DNA of 64,000 nt from Plasmopara viticola (GCA_001695595.3 MBPM02000025.1:434001-498000), one strand, 5' to 3'. Shown: positions 1 through 12,106, counted from the first letter of the stretch. Numbers and translations: made by a program. Notes: generated from the letters alone by a model not told the origin.

Positions 1-3000
1 GATTAAATACATTGGACCTACGAACCTTTAAATTTAGCATATTGCCAAAACTTGACAACGATTTGAGTACATTGTCCTTTAGGTATAAGCATTCAAGCTG
101 TTGCAAAGCGAGAGTCGAATGAGAATCTAGTTGACAAATACGATTTTTATCTAAGCGTAATTCCACAAGCTTCGTGTTGCATTCAAGTCCTCCAAGAAAC
201 TCGATGGCATTGCTTTGCAGATGGAGAAGCTGCAGGTACAATATATATTTTAATGATCTCCCTTTAATTTGAGCGTAAGTCAAAAAGAATACCTTGAGCG
301 AAGTCAAAAACTGAAGCCCTAGCAACGACATGTCCGTGATCTGGTTGTGAGCAAGCTGAAGCTCCTCGAGTTTCAGGCAAGCCAAAATTCCCACTCTCCC
401 ACTATTGCACGTAGCATCGACAGAAACCAAATTCTCAATCCTATTACGATTAAGCTTTAAAATTCGCAATTTCGGTAGCGCCTCAAGTCCAGAAATATTA
501 GTGATAAGATTGTTATCGAGATTTAACTCTATCATATTTGAAAAGATGTTACCAGAAACTTGCCCAATGTCTCGAATTTGGCACGAAGAGACATCCACAT
601 CAAGCAACTGTCCAAGTAAAAATTCCTTGCAACCAATCGGTGTACCCCTGCCATTACCAGCACATTTCTCCAAAATGAGCTCGAAAGTTAATTTTCCACT
701 GTACTTCTCCTTAGCGTTGCTTTGATCATGCATGGAAACAATAATACTATCCAAAACTTTAACTTGCTGAAGGTGAAAGACAGAGTAAAGGCGATAGTCT
801 GGAATACATGTGATTTTATTTCCAGACAAATCGAGAATCGTGAGATTCGGTAGAGATTTTAGCTGTTGAATCTCCTTTAAATTGCCGATTCGATTATTAG
901 CTAAGTAGAGCTCCACCAGCTTCAATGCCGAACCAAGACCTCGTAAGCTAGAAATTTGGTTTTCTTCGAGAAAAAGATGGATTAAATTTTCCAACGAGTT
1001 AATAAGCGGTATGCTAGTTATCCTATTGCGCCCAAGACTCAAAGATTTTAGAAACGTAAGTTGACTAAAATTCTCGACCTTTGTGATGTCGTTGTCATCT
1101 AAATTGAGGCTCTCAAGTCGTGTGCATGTTTTGAAGCCATCAATTCGTTTGATCATATTGTCGGAAAAAGACACCACACGTAAATTGACTGCGTCAGTCA
1201 GTCCCTCTATCGATTCAAGCAATTGATTACTCAAATCGATCTCTTCAACTGAATTCCAGTCAGATTTGATCATTGATGAGATAGAATTTGTATTTTCATC
1301 GGTCTTAAGAGGATACTTAGAGGACTGTACTGGTGTTGTGCTTGATGGCGTAATTATGCGAGCCTTTTGACGTGGTGGTGTCCAGAGCGAAATATGAGTA
1401 ATCAACGATCGAGCAGTGATAATTTCAGTATGTAGTACTGCTCGTTGGTCCAGCTGAGTAAGCTTTGGCAATAACTGAAGGACGTGAAGTCTGTAGCGCT
1501 TGGATCCGCAAATTTCGTTATTGCGAAGATCTAGTTGTTTAAGTGCAAATTGCCCTACTGTTTGCCTAATGCGTTCCACCTCATCGAATGATCGAATCAG
1601 ATTGTGCGTGACTTCAAGTATTTCTAAACAGCAAAGCGTCTCAAAGTGTTCAAAGCGTGCAATTTGATTGAACGATAAGTCTAATGTAAGTAATTTGGGA
1701 AGATTTTTCAAATTGCTGGAGGCTTGTATCTTGTTATAGCTTAGAATCAGAACTTCGAGATGATTGGCAAGAAACGATAAGTTTGGAACCGCGTCTAATT
1801 CACATCCGAGCAAGCTTAAATATCGCAAATGACAAGTCTTGGCCAATTCCAATCGCATCAAAATACTCGGTGACTCGATCAATCCAGCTAAGATGGGTTC
1901 CCCTTGCAACAAGAGCTCAGCTGATTCTTCGGTGCTTAAAGAAAGGCAATGTCTAGACGATTGTGGACTTCCGGTCCGCTGAACGCGGTATTTTTGCTCA
2001 AAGGTATTTATTTGTTTAGTAATGACGCCGAGATAGACATCATCTTTTTTGCCAAGCCCGACGCAAGGTGACTCAATTATCGGAGAAGAGTTGGACGAAA
2101 CCGCCGCATCATTTTGGAATACATACTGATACTCAACGAAGTATTCCGGTAAAACCAATGCTCTATCAAATGAGTAAATCAACTTTTGCTGATTCGCTGC
2201 CAAATTTTCTCCTGCAATGGCAGCCGCAGCACCTCCATGAACCACTTGCAAACTTTGAATTCCTGAACAATCCATCAATCTATTGTAAGTTGAACCGGAC
2301 GTTGTTTTTGCATGAAGCACTTTCGTATTGCTCAAACTTTTCGTGTGGCCTCGGAACACTTTTGCCACAAGTAGTACACGAGAAGGAGGATCTAATTCAC
2401 GCAATGCACCATTTTCCAGAGTGTTATTCATATCTGCACCTAAGCGTACCTCCTTTTGTATCAGACTTTCCGCATCGTTTCTTTTTTGTTTGCTCGTTGC
2501 AAAAATTGCCGCTGTAATTTGTGGTGCATCAAGTAACGCGACTGAATTGGAAAGTTTAATTGCAGCACCAAAGTCGGTTCCGCTAAGATCCGTGAATCCA
2601 TTTTCTGCAATTAATAGGTCCTCTAATCCTACCGACTTACACAAAGTTCGATCGTTGAGCCGTGTTGGCAGAGCGTAAAACAAATATTCCATTGCAGTCT
2701 CTAGTGTTGATCCAAAACAATTATCCTTCGACGCAATACACTGCTCTTGTGATGATTCACACATCTCATCCGTTGACGCATCACAATCTCGCTCCTCATT
2801 CAAATTGTTATCGGACACTGTCAAACCTTTCTTTGATATATTCTCCTTTGATCTCGAGTCGGAAGCAGTCAGCACCTCTTCTATTCGAGCCTGGAATCGA
2901 TTCCGTAAAAATCTATTTTTTATTCGTGTAACTCGATCAATTTGAATGTCCCTGATACCAAATTTCTGCAGCCCCGGAAGAAATAATCGCGAGCGGACAA

Positions 3001-4368
3001 GCTCCACACACGATCCAAACCACACATCGGAAGGTTTTCCATCTTCGAATTGAATATTACCGCCACTCTCTAATTCCAGCTTCAGACGCGCGACATTTAA
3101 CTCAGATGAAGACCGAAGATCTGTACGTAATCGGTCAAAGTCTTGATTCATACAATACACTGTAGCGTACCGGTCTCGCAACCAAGAATTAACACAATCT
3201 AGCTTTTTCTCTAGTTTCGTTATCATCTCTAGCGATACCAAATTGTTCTTGCTCTCAATAAGAAAACACTCAATCTCTTTCTTTTGCCGTATCAATGGCC
3301 ATATGCTTGCTTCCATGTCATGTTCAGCTTTCTTGCGAATAGTCTCAACTTGTCGGATACGACTATGCACATCGCGTTTGATTGCCATGATCCGCATATT
3401 ATAGTACATTGCTTTTTTGATCATAGTGGCTTCAGCGATGTATTTGCTTCGCGCCGATACTTCCACGGTATCTAAAAACTTTAATCGGGCAATTGATTTA
3501 TCAAACACGTTTGATAATTGCATAATCGACAAAGTGGGTTGTCGCCAAAGTGGACATCGCTCAAAATGAGACTTGAAAGTTGGTCCAAACTTACAAGTGA
3601 CAATAAATTTTTAAAATTTGACAATTTGTTGTCAGCAAGGTTTAGTTCTGTGAGATTAATGCAGCATTTGAGCGACGCATCAATATGATCGATTTGATTC
3701 CGACACGCCCATAAAGTTGTTAATTTCGTCAAATGCCACACACCATCGAGCGTCTTCAGTCTATTTTGATTCACCCAAAGTGTTTCTAAGCTGAAAAGCG
3801 TGTCCAGATTTTCTAGTTTCCGAATCCTATTTGAGCTCAAATTCAAACACTTTAATTTTGAACAATTCATTAAATTTGCAACTTTTGTCAAGCCACACTC
3901 GGTTATACACAAACTTTCCAAATTTGTGCATTGATTGACGCCATCAAGATCGCAAATCGTCGGCTGTTTAACGATCGAGAGTTCTTTTAACGCCGGAAAA
4001 TACATGACGCTCTTCATGGACGTCCAAAACCCCAGAAATAAGTCCAGTGACGTCACTACCTCGCTAGTTTGTGCAAATTGCAAGGCCGAAAGACCATTCT
4101 CTCTGCATAATAATTCAAGGTCGGGCAATGTCGTGTAAAGGTGCACTTTTTCTTGTTGCAAAACGGACAAAACGTCTCCGGTACTAATCACTGCCTCACT
4201 TTGTTTGCCATCGCTCTTGGACAACCATTCGTCGTCTGTACTTGTACTGGATGCTTGCGAACTGCATGATATGTGGCGTGAAGTCGGGTTGCTGAACAAT
4301 TGATTAGATGCGACCGACTGGTGAACCGGCAAAGGTCCAATAGGTGGTAACGAGCTCGAGTCTGACAT
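1..4368 (-). CDS. LRRC9: LRRC9-like long leucine-rich-repeat protein, partial at left edge, one frameshift
   Basis: The minus strand is open from the ATG at 4368 to a stop at 3481, and then in another frame from about 3480 to the window edge, giving over 1,400 codons. The first part (about 295 residues) has SDS22-type repeats of about 22 residues and ends in an LRR-cap motif (DNPLCRLCNYQ). The shifted frame resumes exactly where the cap continues (LDTVEVSARSKY, then a YYNMRI segment). It then runs through a long non-LRR charged region, including LVLPEYFVEYQYV, and into a second and third block of repeats. Cap, YYNMRI segment, central non-repeat region and later LRR blocks match my knowledge of LRRC9, a family of about 1,450 residues. 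A GTG lies seven codons upstream of the ATG; I chose the ATG. One base is missing near 3483-3486, so this is a sequencing error, a recent null allele or early decay. LRRC9 is usually discussed as a cilium-associated protein; that role here is inference. Confidence 0.75.
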
Positions 4369-4635
4369 GGCGTCCGCCACACTGCTCACAATTAGTCCAA
4401 CGCAAACTCAAATTACGGGGTTGCCAGTTTATTTTTGTCGTAAATTATAACGAAAGTGTGCTCTCATTGTTAACTTAGGTACTGTTTAGAGTCCAGTTGA
4501 GTTGAATTTAGGACTAGCCTGGACATAATTAGGTCGCCGTCTTAGAATCGAGTTAAATTGAGTCCCGATAAGTATGGTTTATGTGCTTTAAAAAGGAGTA
4601 TACAGCTACTGTATACCTAATTTTAATACTCAACA
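4369..4635. promoter_or_regulatory. Divergent intergenic region between the LRRC9-like and metallophosphoesterase genes
   Basis: This 267-bp AT-rich gap separates two divergently transcribed genes and must hold both promoters unless a promoter lies inside a gene. A CTCATTGTT at about 4465 resembles the TCATT core of the oomycete initiator, but the match is short and I do not treat it as a proven start site. Confidence 0.4.
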
Positions 4636-5622
4636 ATGGCGATTGTAGACTCGATGCTCAAGCGTATCCCGCATGCTGCTTCACTCGAGCAGTTCGTGGC
4701 TACGGTGGCTGTTGCCATTGCTTTATTCCTCCTAATGCTACTGTTATTCATCTATCATCTCTACGGTTTCGTTGGACTCTTCACAGTAATCCTATTGTTA
4801 CTGAGCTTGGGGCTTCGCTGGGTCTACTTTAATGGTGTTGGGGTGATGGGGTGGAATTGTCCGTGGCTTCGCAACTCGGACCTCTTGATCGAGTCACTAT
4901 CGAATACTTCGCAGCAAAAAGGAACGTTGCGTGTCGTCTGTATCTCTGATACACATGCAAAGCACCGCCAGATTCGGAACCTTCCTGATGGAGACGTGCT
5001 GCTTCACTGTGGCGATTTTACGAATGGTGGAACCCATGACGAGATCCGGGATTTTAATAGCTGGTTGGGTACAATGCCACATAGGCACAAAGTGGTGATT
5101 GCAGGTAATCACGACGTTTCTATGGACGCAGTCGAGTACGACCAGCACTGGGATAAGGCGTTTCGTCATAACGAATACAACGACCCTCGTTTGTCGAGAG
5201 CGCTGCTGACCAACTGTACATACTTGGAGAATCGCTCGATTGTAATAGAAAACGTCAGATTCTATGGATCTCCCATGACCCCACCGATCCCTGGGCGAGC
5301 TGGGGCGTTCAATGTGGCACGAGGCTTTGCGGACCAGCAGCATTGGACCAAAGTCCCTGCTAATGTAGATGTGTTGGTGACTCATGGACCACCGTATGGT
5401 ATATTAGATTTGACGGTCACAGGACGTCACGTTGGTAGTGAAACGTTGTTAAAGGAGACTATGTCAAGGGTTCGACCCCGCTTTCATGTATTTGGGCATA
5501 TTCATGAAGCGTATGGAGCTACGCGTGTGGGGACGACCGTGTTTGTAAATGCAGCGACTAGTACACTGTTGACAAAGCCATGTCATGCACCTATTGTGCT
5601 GGATATTCCAATTTTGTGTTAA
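4636..5622 (+). CDS. Membrane-anchored metallophosphoesterase, MPPED1/2-like
   Basis: This 328-residue protein has two hydrophobic segments at about residues 21-42 and 44-63, followed by a calcineurin-like phosphoesterase domain at about residues 98-325. All metal-binding motifs are visible: D105-x-H107 (SDTHAKH), D127 (HCGDFTNGG), N158-H159 (GNHD), H250 (THGPP) and H288-x-H290 (FGHIHEAYG). The wording of these motifs is that of the MPPED1/MPPED2 (UPF0046) family of class III phosphodiesterases or phosphatases; the substrate cannot be read from the sequence. The membrane anchor is not typical of animal members and suggests the enzyme works at a membrane surface. The ATG sits in a good context (CAACAATGG). 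No intron is seen. The gene is divergent from the LRRC9-like gene 267 bp away. Confidence 0.9.
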   Translation: MAIVDSMLKRIPHAASLEQFVATVAVAIALFLLMLLLFIYHLYGFVGLFTVILLLLSLGLRWVYFNGVGVMGWNCPWLRNSDLLIESLSNTSQQKGTLRVVCISDTHAKHRQIRNLPDGDVLLHCGDFTNGGTHDEIRDFNSWLGTMPHRHKVVIAGNHDVSMDAVEYDQHWDKAFRHNEYNDPRLSRALLTNCTYLENRSIVIENVRFYGSPMTPPIPGRAGAFNVARGFADQQHWTKVPANVDVLVTHGPPYGILDLTVTGRHVGSETLLKETMSRVRPRFHVFGHIHEAYGATRVGTTVFVNAATSTLLTKPCHAPIVLDIPILC

Positions 5623-8229
5623 AGTCGAAGCTATCATAACTTGCTAGGAGACTTTATCGTCGAATTTTTATATTCCTGTAGGCATGTTTGTCAACTTCCT
5701 ATCGGTATGCAAAATTTAAATAGTCACTCAAGTAGCTACGCAATCATCAAAGGCACTTCATCTTTTTCGTATAAATTTCGAAGGTTCGTTTAAGCTGGAG
5801 CCCAGCCGTTAGCACTAAAATTCGGCTTACTAAGAAATTGTGAGAAATAAGTACTGATCAGGACAATTAAACGAAAAACAGGTCTGGTCATAGCGATGAA
5901 CAAACAGGCAAACAATCGACCCGGTCAATCAACGATGACCAAGTCTGCCAACAACAGCATTGCCTTAGTCTTAAAGGGTGCATCTGCATCAAATGTAGCC
6001 TTCGCAATAAAGGGTGCACCTAGTCCATAGGCTGTGCCTACACCAAGATTACACCTAAGTCAAAGACCACCAGAAATATTTTTAAAAATCAGTCCAGCGA
6101 GGAACGCATAAAATTCGTATGCCTTTGCCCATTTGTCTCTGCAATCAAGCGATTAAAAACCAAACGGAGAATAGTGGTAACAACAATGTTGTCGATACAA
6201 TTTTGTCGCTTGAGGAAAATGCTTTCTCATTCCACGTCGTGTAGAACAAAAAGTAAAACTCAAGCTGCCACGCGCAGAATAGTCTCTAGTGAATCCGCGC
6301 AGTACACAAAGCAGACAAGCGTACTACTCGACGCCATAAATTGCATTGACAGGGTCGTACCCACCCGGAATATCATCTTTTTCGTCGTTGTTATTGCTGC
6401 TTACGGAGTAAGCTGAGGGCGTCGACTTTTGCTTGGAGTGGCAATATGAGAGTTACATAGCTTATCGCCATCTATGGTGGTACTCTCAGTCCCTTAATTT
6501 CTCAAGTATGAAAAAAGCTAGTCAATTAAAAGGCTATTGTTGCGGGGGAACCTTACAGCAACTACACTGTTGCTTTAAGCGCTACTCCAATCCTGCTTTA
6601 CTTAGCACTACAAGGAACTCGAGGAGCACCCGATCGAAATGTACTGTCTAATATCGTATAGCAACGGCTTATGGAATTGTTTTTAGGATCGAGTGAGCCT
6701 CAAGGGTAAAGTATCTTACAGACTACGAGAGTTAACGTCAATAAAGTAAGGGTGCCCTTTTGCTCATCTGAAAGATCAGAGACTACTCGCCTCAGAGATA
6801 TCCTGGCTCTGACACAGCGTCAAGCCGAGCGCTGAGCATTCTAATAACAAACAAAATGTGATTCTTGCCAAACTCCAACGAACACCTTAATAATCTACGA
6901 AGCGCTCGTTGCTTCCCTATTGCAGACCCGAACGGCCGGTTATCTGTTTTGTCGAAGCCGGTCTAGCGGCTTTTATGGATTCTACAAAGTGGAAACCCAA
7001 GTCACTCTATAAGTTTAAAGCACCCTTGTAAGTACTTCTACGCTACTTTGCACTCCACATGTAAACGTAGCTAGTCCTGACGGTCGACCCCACCTCAACC
7101 TTACGTCTTTTCCATGGTGTACACCAGCTTCTGCGCGACCAAGTTTACGTGCTCGAATTGCTAGATTTTGCGCGAAGGCCGACTGACGCTCTTGAATAGA
7201 GCTATAAAAACGAACCAGTTACGTTTTGACAATTTGACGGTACGGCTTTTGATGTCTCAAGGGTCAAACTAGACCTCGCTGTGAGATTTGTGGATTATGA
7301 CAGCACGGAATCGTCCATTGTCAGACTCTAAAGGACTCAAAATGGCTTCTTATAAAACATGTATTGCCTCGTTTGACCGCATGTTTCCGTCAACGAAGAA
7401 CACATTGATTACATTTTCGATATCAACACCAACCATCCTGATAATGTCAGCATTACTGTTTGCAACAACCAGATTAAGCGCAACGCGGGTTTCTCACTTT
7501 TAGCTATTAGCATGCGTATTAGATAATGACGATTGATATAGTACGCGTGCCTTCCCTCTTTATCGCTAAAGGCTGTAAGAATTTCGATGCTTGTAACATA
7601 AATAGACCAGTTTAGCAATGCCTTCTTGAGACATACAAAACCGTCATTTAATTCATCGATTCTCAAATAAAAAGTTTTGGAGACTTAAAAACACGTATTA
7701 ATCGTGTCGTGTTGCTGTAGTATTTTGCCCGGTTACATCGGAATGGCTCTCTCATCGACTGTAGGCCCGAGCCAAGCGATGAGGTCTGGTAAATATAATG
7801 CGACAAAATAACTTGATAACAAAAGTATATTGTTACAGGTGTGCATTGCATGCTGCTTGGCTGGCGACATACTAATTGCGCCTGTTTGAGAACACGGGTT
7901 AATCCGATCTATGTCACATGTTACATACGGATTTGGTGGGACTACTGTTAAGTTAGCGATCCTTGCAGCTTTCCGCCACCCAGTATTACCGTCTCTCCCA
8001 ATTTGCTTGTTTACATTCTAGGATAGTAACTTGATCGACTTCAATGACCGCAACTATTACAAGAGCACGATCACAAAACACGATACGATTCATTACGCAG
8101 TAACGCCACCCGTGACAAATCAGCTTACGTATAGTATCAACCACAACCTGCGTAAGATTAAATCATCAACGATTGACTCGATTTTAGGTCATTTGAGGTC
8201 CATCATGAAGTGCTTAAATAGATGGAAGG
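5623..8229. other. Non-coding AT-rich interval
   Basis: About 2.6 kb without a frame I can relate to a protein family. Only short uncorrelated frames occur. The last few hundred bases may be decayed gag or leader of the copia element that follows, but I see no recognisable motif there and no LTR. Confidence 0.6.
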
Positions 8230-8319
8230 GGTGATCAAGTCAAGCGTAACGCTCATCATGCAAACGTTTGTATCCGTAAAAGCACGAAGGGTTTTTCATT
8301 TGACAAGATTTAACAGCGA

Positions 8320-8597
8320 CGACACTGTGTTTGCTGTTGATGAAGGGAAGTCATCAGGATAGCTTATTGACAGTAGAGCAACTTCCCACTTGACCCCACA
8401 AATGAGAGACTTGTTTGATTACAAGGTCCTAGAAGCCAGCATCAAAGTTACAATTGCAGACGGGAAGAATTTGATCGTCAAAGGAGCCGGCACGGTGAAA
8501 CTGACTGTTTTGGATGGAATGGGCATTTGCATGGTTGACGTTCTGCACGTTTTCGGACTTGACAGAAGGTTGCTGTCAGTTGACAAGCTGGCATAGC
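8320..8597 (+). pseudogene. copia-1 protease region
   Basis: The residual frame reads VFAVDEGKSSG, a stop, LIDSRATSHLTP, then an ADG motif and VLHVFGLDRRLLSVDKLA. Copia proteases have W-x-I/L-DSGA-T-S-H here. The Trp codon is now TAG and the catalytic DSGA has become DSRA, so the protease is dead. It ends at an in-frame stop just after LLSVDKLA, where the spacer to the GAG-pre-integrase domain begins. Confidence 0.75.
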
Positions 8598-8734
8598 GTG
8601 ATATTAGTGTGGGCTTTTCGTGTTCGTCACTATCCGGAACACGAATCAAGCAATTGCGTCGGGTACAGAAGCTGGAAAGTCGTATTGATTTGACTCTGAG
8701 CAAGAAGCATGTCTCGTTTAATATTCCGGACTGA

Positions 8735-9485
8735 CAATTAGTGGGAGCTATGGCATGCCCGCATGGGGCACCCCATCAAGGATGCGCTGATCAAGACACA
8801 GGGATTTATCAATGGTATCCCAGTTATCGAGCAAATTGTGGAAACATTGTGTGCCGAGTGTTTGAAGGGCAAGCAGACGACCACGGTGTTACCGTCGCGT
8901 TCGATGACAAAGATGACACGTGTGTTGGACCGTGTTCACAAAGATGCCATGGGGCCAATGAGAGCTTTCTGCCAAGTACGTTCTCACGTTTGTGGATAAT
9001 TTTTCACGATATGTTGCGCTTTTTCTGATCAAGAGCAAGAGTGAAGCGGCAAGCAAATTCAAGGAGTTCCTGACGATATACGAAAATCAGTAGGGTGCAC
9101 GACTAAAGTGTTTGCGATTCGACAACGGAACTGAGTTTGTAATCATGAACATGGATAAAATTTGTCAACAGAACGGCATTGTACGCCAGCGCTCCACTCC
9201 ATAGAGCCCTCAGCAGAACGGAGTGGCGTATGAACAGGACTATCATAGAGAAGGCCCGCAGCATGTTATACTACAAAAGCGTTTTGACGGAATGGTGGGT
9301 GGAAGCGGTAAATACAGCGATTATTTTAGATAATCGCTCCAGCAATACGGTCCATCCTGATATCGCGCCATACGAGCTATTTCTTAAGACAAGGCCTCAA
9401 ATGGACCACCTTTGCGTAATTTATTCGCCAGGCTAAGCTCATACTAACGATGTGAGCCGGACCAAACTGGAACCATTCTGATCAC
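8735..9485 (+). pseudogene. copia-1 GAG-pre-integrase and integrase
   Basis: The segment opens with LWHARMGHP and a CAEC pair, the HHCC zinc finger of copia integrases. The rve core follows: FVDNFSRY (first acidic residue), RFDNGTEF (second), SPQQNGVA, and in a shifted frame MNRTIIEKARSMLYYK with the third acidic region. There are in-frame stops after YENQ and after RQRSTP, and a frameshift near 9,230. Homology on the plus strand stops at about 9,485, where the inverted block begins. Confidence 0.8.
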
Positions 9486-9489
9486 GTTT

Positions 9490-10235
9490 CTTGACAAATA
9501 CTCATCGTGATTCAATTGTGCGTCCAATTTCTCTTGTTGCTTCAGTGTCCACGTTTGATTCTCCTCATAAGAGCAAAGCTCAGCATCCATTGCTGCGCGC
9601 CATTTTATTGCATCGTCGCTTGCCACTTCTTAAGCATACTTAGTCGACGAGTCCGAATTATCGTAAATACTCACAGCAAACGCAAAAAAGGCTTCAGCGA
9701 TTAGTCCATCGTCGTCAATCCTAGCACGCTTCGAAGTCGGTGGGCTCCCACTGCCTTCTTTTGACTTTTTATCATCTGAGCCGTTTCTTAACATTACCAC
9801 CGGCTCACGTCTTACTCTTGTTCACTCTACTTCAGGCTGAAACACCAAACGGTCTTCTTGTTGCACTTGGGACGGTTAATGAAACTACGTGAGCTCAAGC
9901 CTGTTTCGCACAGGGCTTTCAAAAGGCATTACTCGCTTTACAACGACGCTTGGCGCAGACCTATATCATCCGTTTCAATATTCGCGACAAACTCTTCGAC
10001 AGCTCCCATGCGATCGTCCGGGACTGGCTGTCGATCCACTTGATGCTGAACCTTGAATTCATCACCATCTTTCATTTCTTGAACAATTGGTTTCGGCTTG
10101 AGCTCTTGCGTGTCGTTAATGCCGCCCACCTCACGCTCATCCAACTTTACAGAGCGGGTTACTTCGATCTTGGCATTCTCCAAGTCATACACGCGATAGC
10201 CCTTGACATTCTCTGCATAGCCGTCAACACGCTAT
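9490..10235 (-). pseudogene. copia-1 inverted block A: integrase-RT linker and start of RT, on minus strand
   Basis: Read on the minus strand, this block starts with a segment like the integrase C-terminus (YDLENAKIEVTRSVKLDERE at about 10,190-10,130). It passes through a charged linker and ends with ASDDAIKWRAAMDAELCSYE and NQTWTL at 9,626-9,540, the N-terminal part of copia reverse transcriptase. In an intact element this lies between the integrase and RT regions and on the same strand. Here it occupies the right position in the wrong orientation, so it has been inverted in place. Confidence 0.7.
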
Positions 10236-10424
10236 TGAGAATAGCCGTGTCGACGTCCAGCTATTCCATTTGATAGTCGCATTCATCGCATACTGCGATA
10301 ATTATTCGGGTCGAATTCATGTTGGCAACCGGGGAATAAGTCTCGAGAACCTCGACGCCATACTTCTGCTTGAACCCTTTTGCGACCAGCCGGGCCTTGT
10401 ATCGCACGATAGCGCCAACGTTTT
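10236..10424 (-). pseudogene. copia-1 inverted block B: central RT, on minus strand
   Basis: Minus-strand translation from about 10,414 gives IVRYKARLVAKGFKQKYGVE, ETYSPVANMNS and LDVDTAILNS, the canonical fingers and palm entry of copia RT, with one stop. The plus strand from about 10,428 continues with the next RT segment (MEVPL, then LNKAFFGLKQAASAWNKAI). The segment is therefore in the correct order but inverted. It is separate from block A, because a single inversion of both would have swapped their order. Confidence 0.7.
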
Positions 10425-10720
10425 AATGGAAGTTCCGCTTAGTGTCGACAATGCTCAAGGATACGTATGTCAACTAAACAAGGCTTTTTTTGGACTGAAG
10501 CAAGCAGCAAGTGCCTGGAACAAGGCAATACATCGTGTATTCGTCAGGAACGGCTTCGAGATTTGCGGGACAGATCAATTTTTATGTCAAGAGCATTAAC
10601 AAAGATTTTGTCTACGTCGGACTATATGTGGATGACATGTTTATCGCAGCAAGAATCAGCAAAGAAATAAATCAGGTAAAGGAAATTATCGAGAATGCTC
10701 ATAAAGAAGGAGCTGGGTAA
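10425..10720 (+). pseudogene. copia-1 RT palm region
   Basis: The plus strand reads LNKAFFGLKQAASAWNKAI, GFEICGTDQF and, after a frameshift, VYVGLYVDDMFIAA. YVDDM contains the two catalytic aspartates of the RT palm and is intact, although the flanking frame is broken. Confidence 0.8.
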
Positions 10721-11039
10721 GGCAAAATTTATATTGGGTATGGAATCGATCAGGACAGGTCAGCTGGGACATTGATGATCAAATAGATTCGCTACATCGA
10801 CGACGTGGTCAAGCGATTCGGTCGACAAGATGCCAAGACCCATGCGTATCAGGATTGGAGTTGTCGTCAAGGCAGTCACCAACAACGTAAGAGGAACTGT
10901 TGACAATGCGGTCAAAGCACTATCGCTCTTTGATTGGATGCTTGCTGTACATAATGACATGTACTCGACCGGATATTGCTTACGGGATGACACAGCTATC
11001 ACGTTTTCTGGAGAATCCGGGACTACAACATTAAAGCGC

Positions 11040-11540
11040 AGCGAATCGAGTAGTTAGGTATCTCAAGACCACGCGTCAAATCGGTATCGTGTACCCAGGA
11101 AGTGGAAGCGTTGCGGTTAAAGCATACTCGGATGCAGATTGTGGCAGCGGCACGGATGACAGACGCTCGGTCTCGGGAGGTATGGTCATGATTGCGAGCA
11201 CACCAGTGGTATTTAAGTCGAAGTAGTGCGCTGAGCTCAGCGGCAGCTGAGTATATGGCTCATAGTCTATGCAAGCAAGAAGTTCTTTAGACGCGGACAA
11301 TGCTTATGGACATGGGTCACGAGCAAGTTGAAGAAAGAGAGCTTTTGGAAGACAACTAAGGTGCTATTGCTTCAATATTGCCGGATGCCATGCTAGGACG
11401 CAGCATGTGGACATCAAGCACCACTTTATTCGTGAGAACCTGCAAGAAAGACTGTTGAAGATCGACTATATCTACACGAAGAGTCAGCATGCCGATATGC
11501 TACGAATGCACTTGGAGCCAAGATGCTGGAGTATCTGTGC
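11040..11540 (+). pseudogene. copia-1 RNase H region
   Basis: The frames include RYLKTTRQIGIVYPGSGS, AYSDADCGSGTDDRRSVSGG and the C-terminal HVDIKHHFIRENL with ADMLRMHLEP. This is the copia RNase H signature; the usual ADWAG is changed to ADCGS. Stops and frameshifts interrupt it. Confidence 0.75.
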
Positions 11541-11604
11541 GGAGTCTCCGAAATTAAGAACAACTCAGCAGCAAAGCACAAACAGATTTAGCGGCTAGTG
11601 GGAG

Positions 11605-12106
11605 TGCACCACTAGATGCACGTTGAACAGGCAGATGACATCACATTTCTTACGAGTACGTCACAGTAAGTAATTAATTAACGGTAGCCGCCCATTGGTC
11701 TAGATGAATACACTTACTTCGGCTTTTATTTCTACTCAACACATACCTTATTTGTTAGCCAGGGAGAAACCTTTTAGCATGTCAAGCGCAATTGCTGGCT
11801 GGTAATTGCAAATTATGTGACCGGAACTCATTACGCACACGAACGTAAAGCGGTTTCTAAGCGATTGGTAGACGCCACCGTGCGCTCCATTTGTTGTAAT
11901 ACCGGTCTTTTCTGCTGCATAAAAGGCACGATAATTCAGGCTTTATTCCCATGTCAGGTGCACTTAAGATCGGCATTTTCCGTGTTATACGTACGCGAAC
12001 GTTGTTTTTTAATTTACGTGTGAGTCGGATGGATTGGTGTGGTCGGCCTTTGTAAAGTCAGCATCGTATGTTTTCGAGTTGGACTCCTGCTCGCTCTTAC
12101 GCGCTT
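11605..12106. other. Spacer between two copia elements
   Basis: About 500 bp with no coding signal. It may contain the decayed 3' LTR of copia-1: TTTCTACTCAACACA near 11,730 resembles the LTR end of copia-2. I could not define it further. Confidence 0.4.

Larger units (their letters stand above)
8230..11600 (+). mobile_element. Degenerate Ty1/copia retrotransposon (copia-1)
   Basis: Remnants of a copia polyprotein appear in the right order: protease (8,230-8,600), GAG-pre-integrase and integrase (8,735-9,485), linker and reverse transcriptase (9,490-10,720), RNase H (11,040-11,540). The protease-integrase-RT-RNase H order is the hallmark of Ty1/copia. All parts carry stops and frameshifts, so the element cannot be autonomous. 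The block from about 9,490 to 10,424 lies on the minus strand (see the two inverted segments). I could not find a convincing LTR pair. It is related to copia-2 downstream but clearly diverged from it. Confidence 0.85.

Noticed and set aside
2068..2931. Plus-strand open frames opposite the LRRC9-like gene
   Set aside because: They are antisense shadows of a long conserved minus-strand frame and have no protein features of their own.
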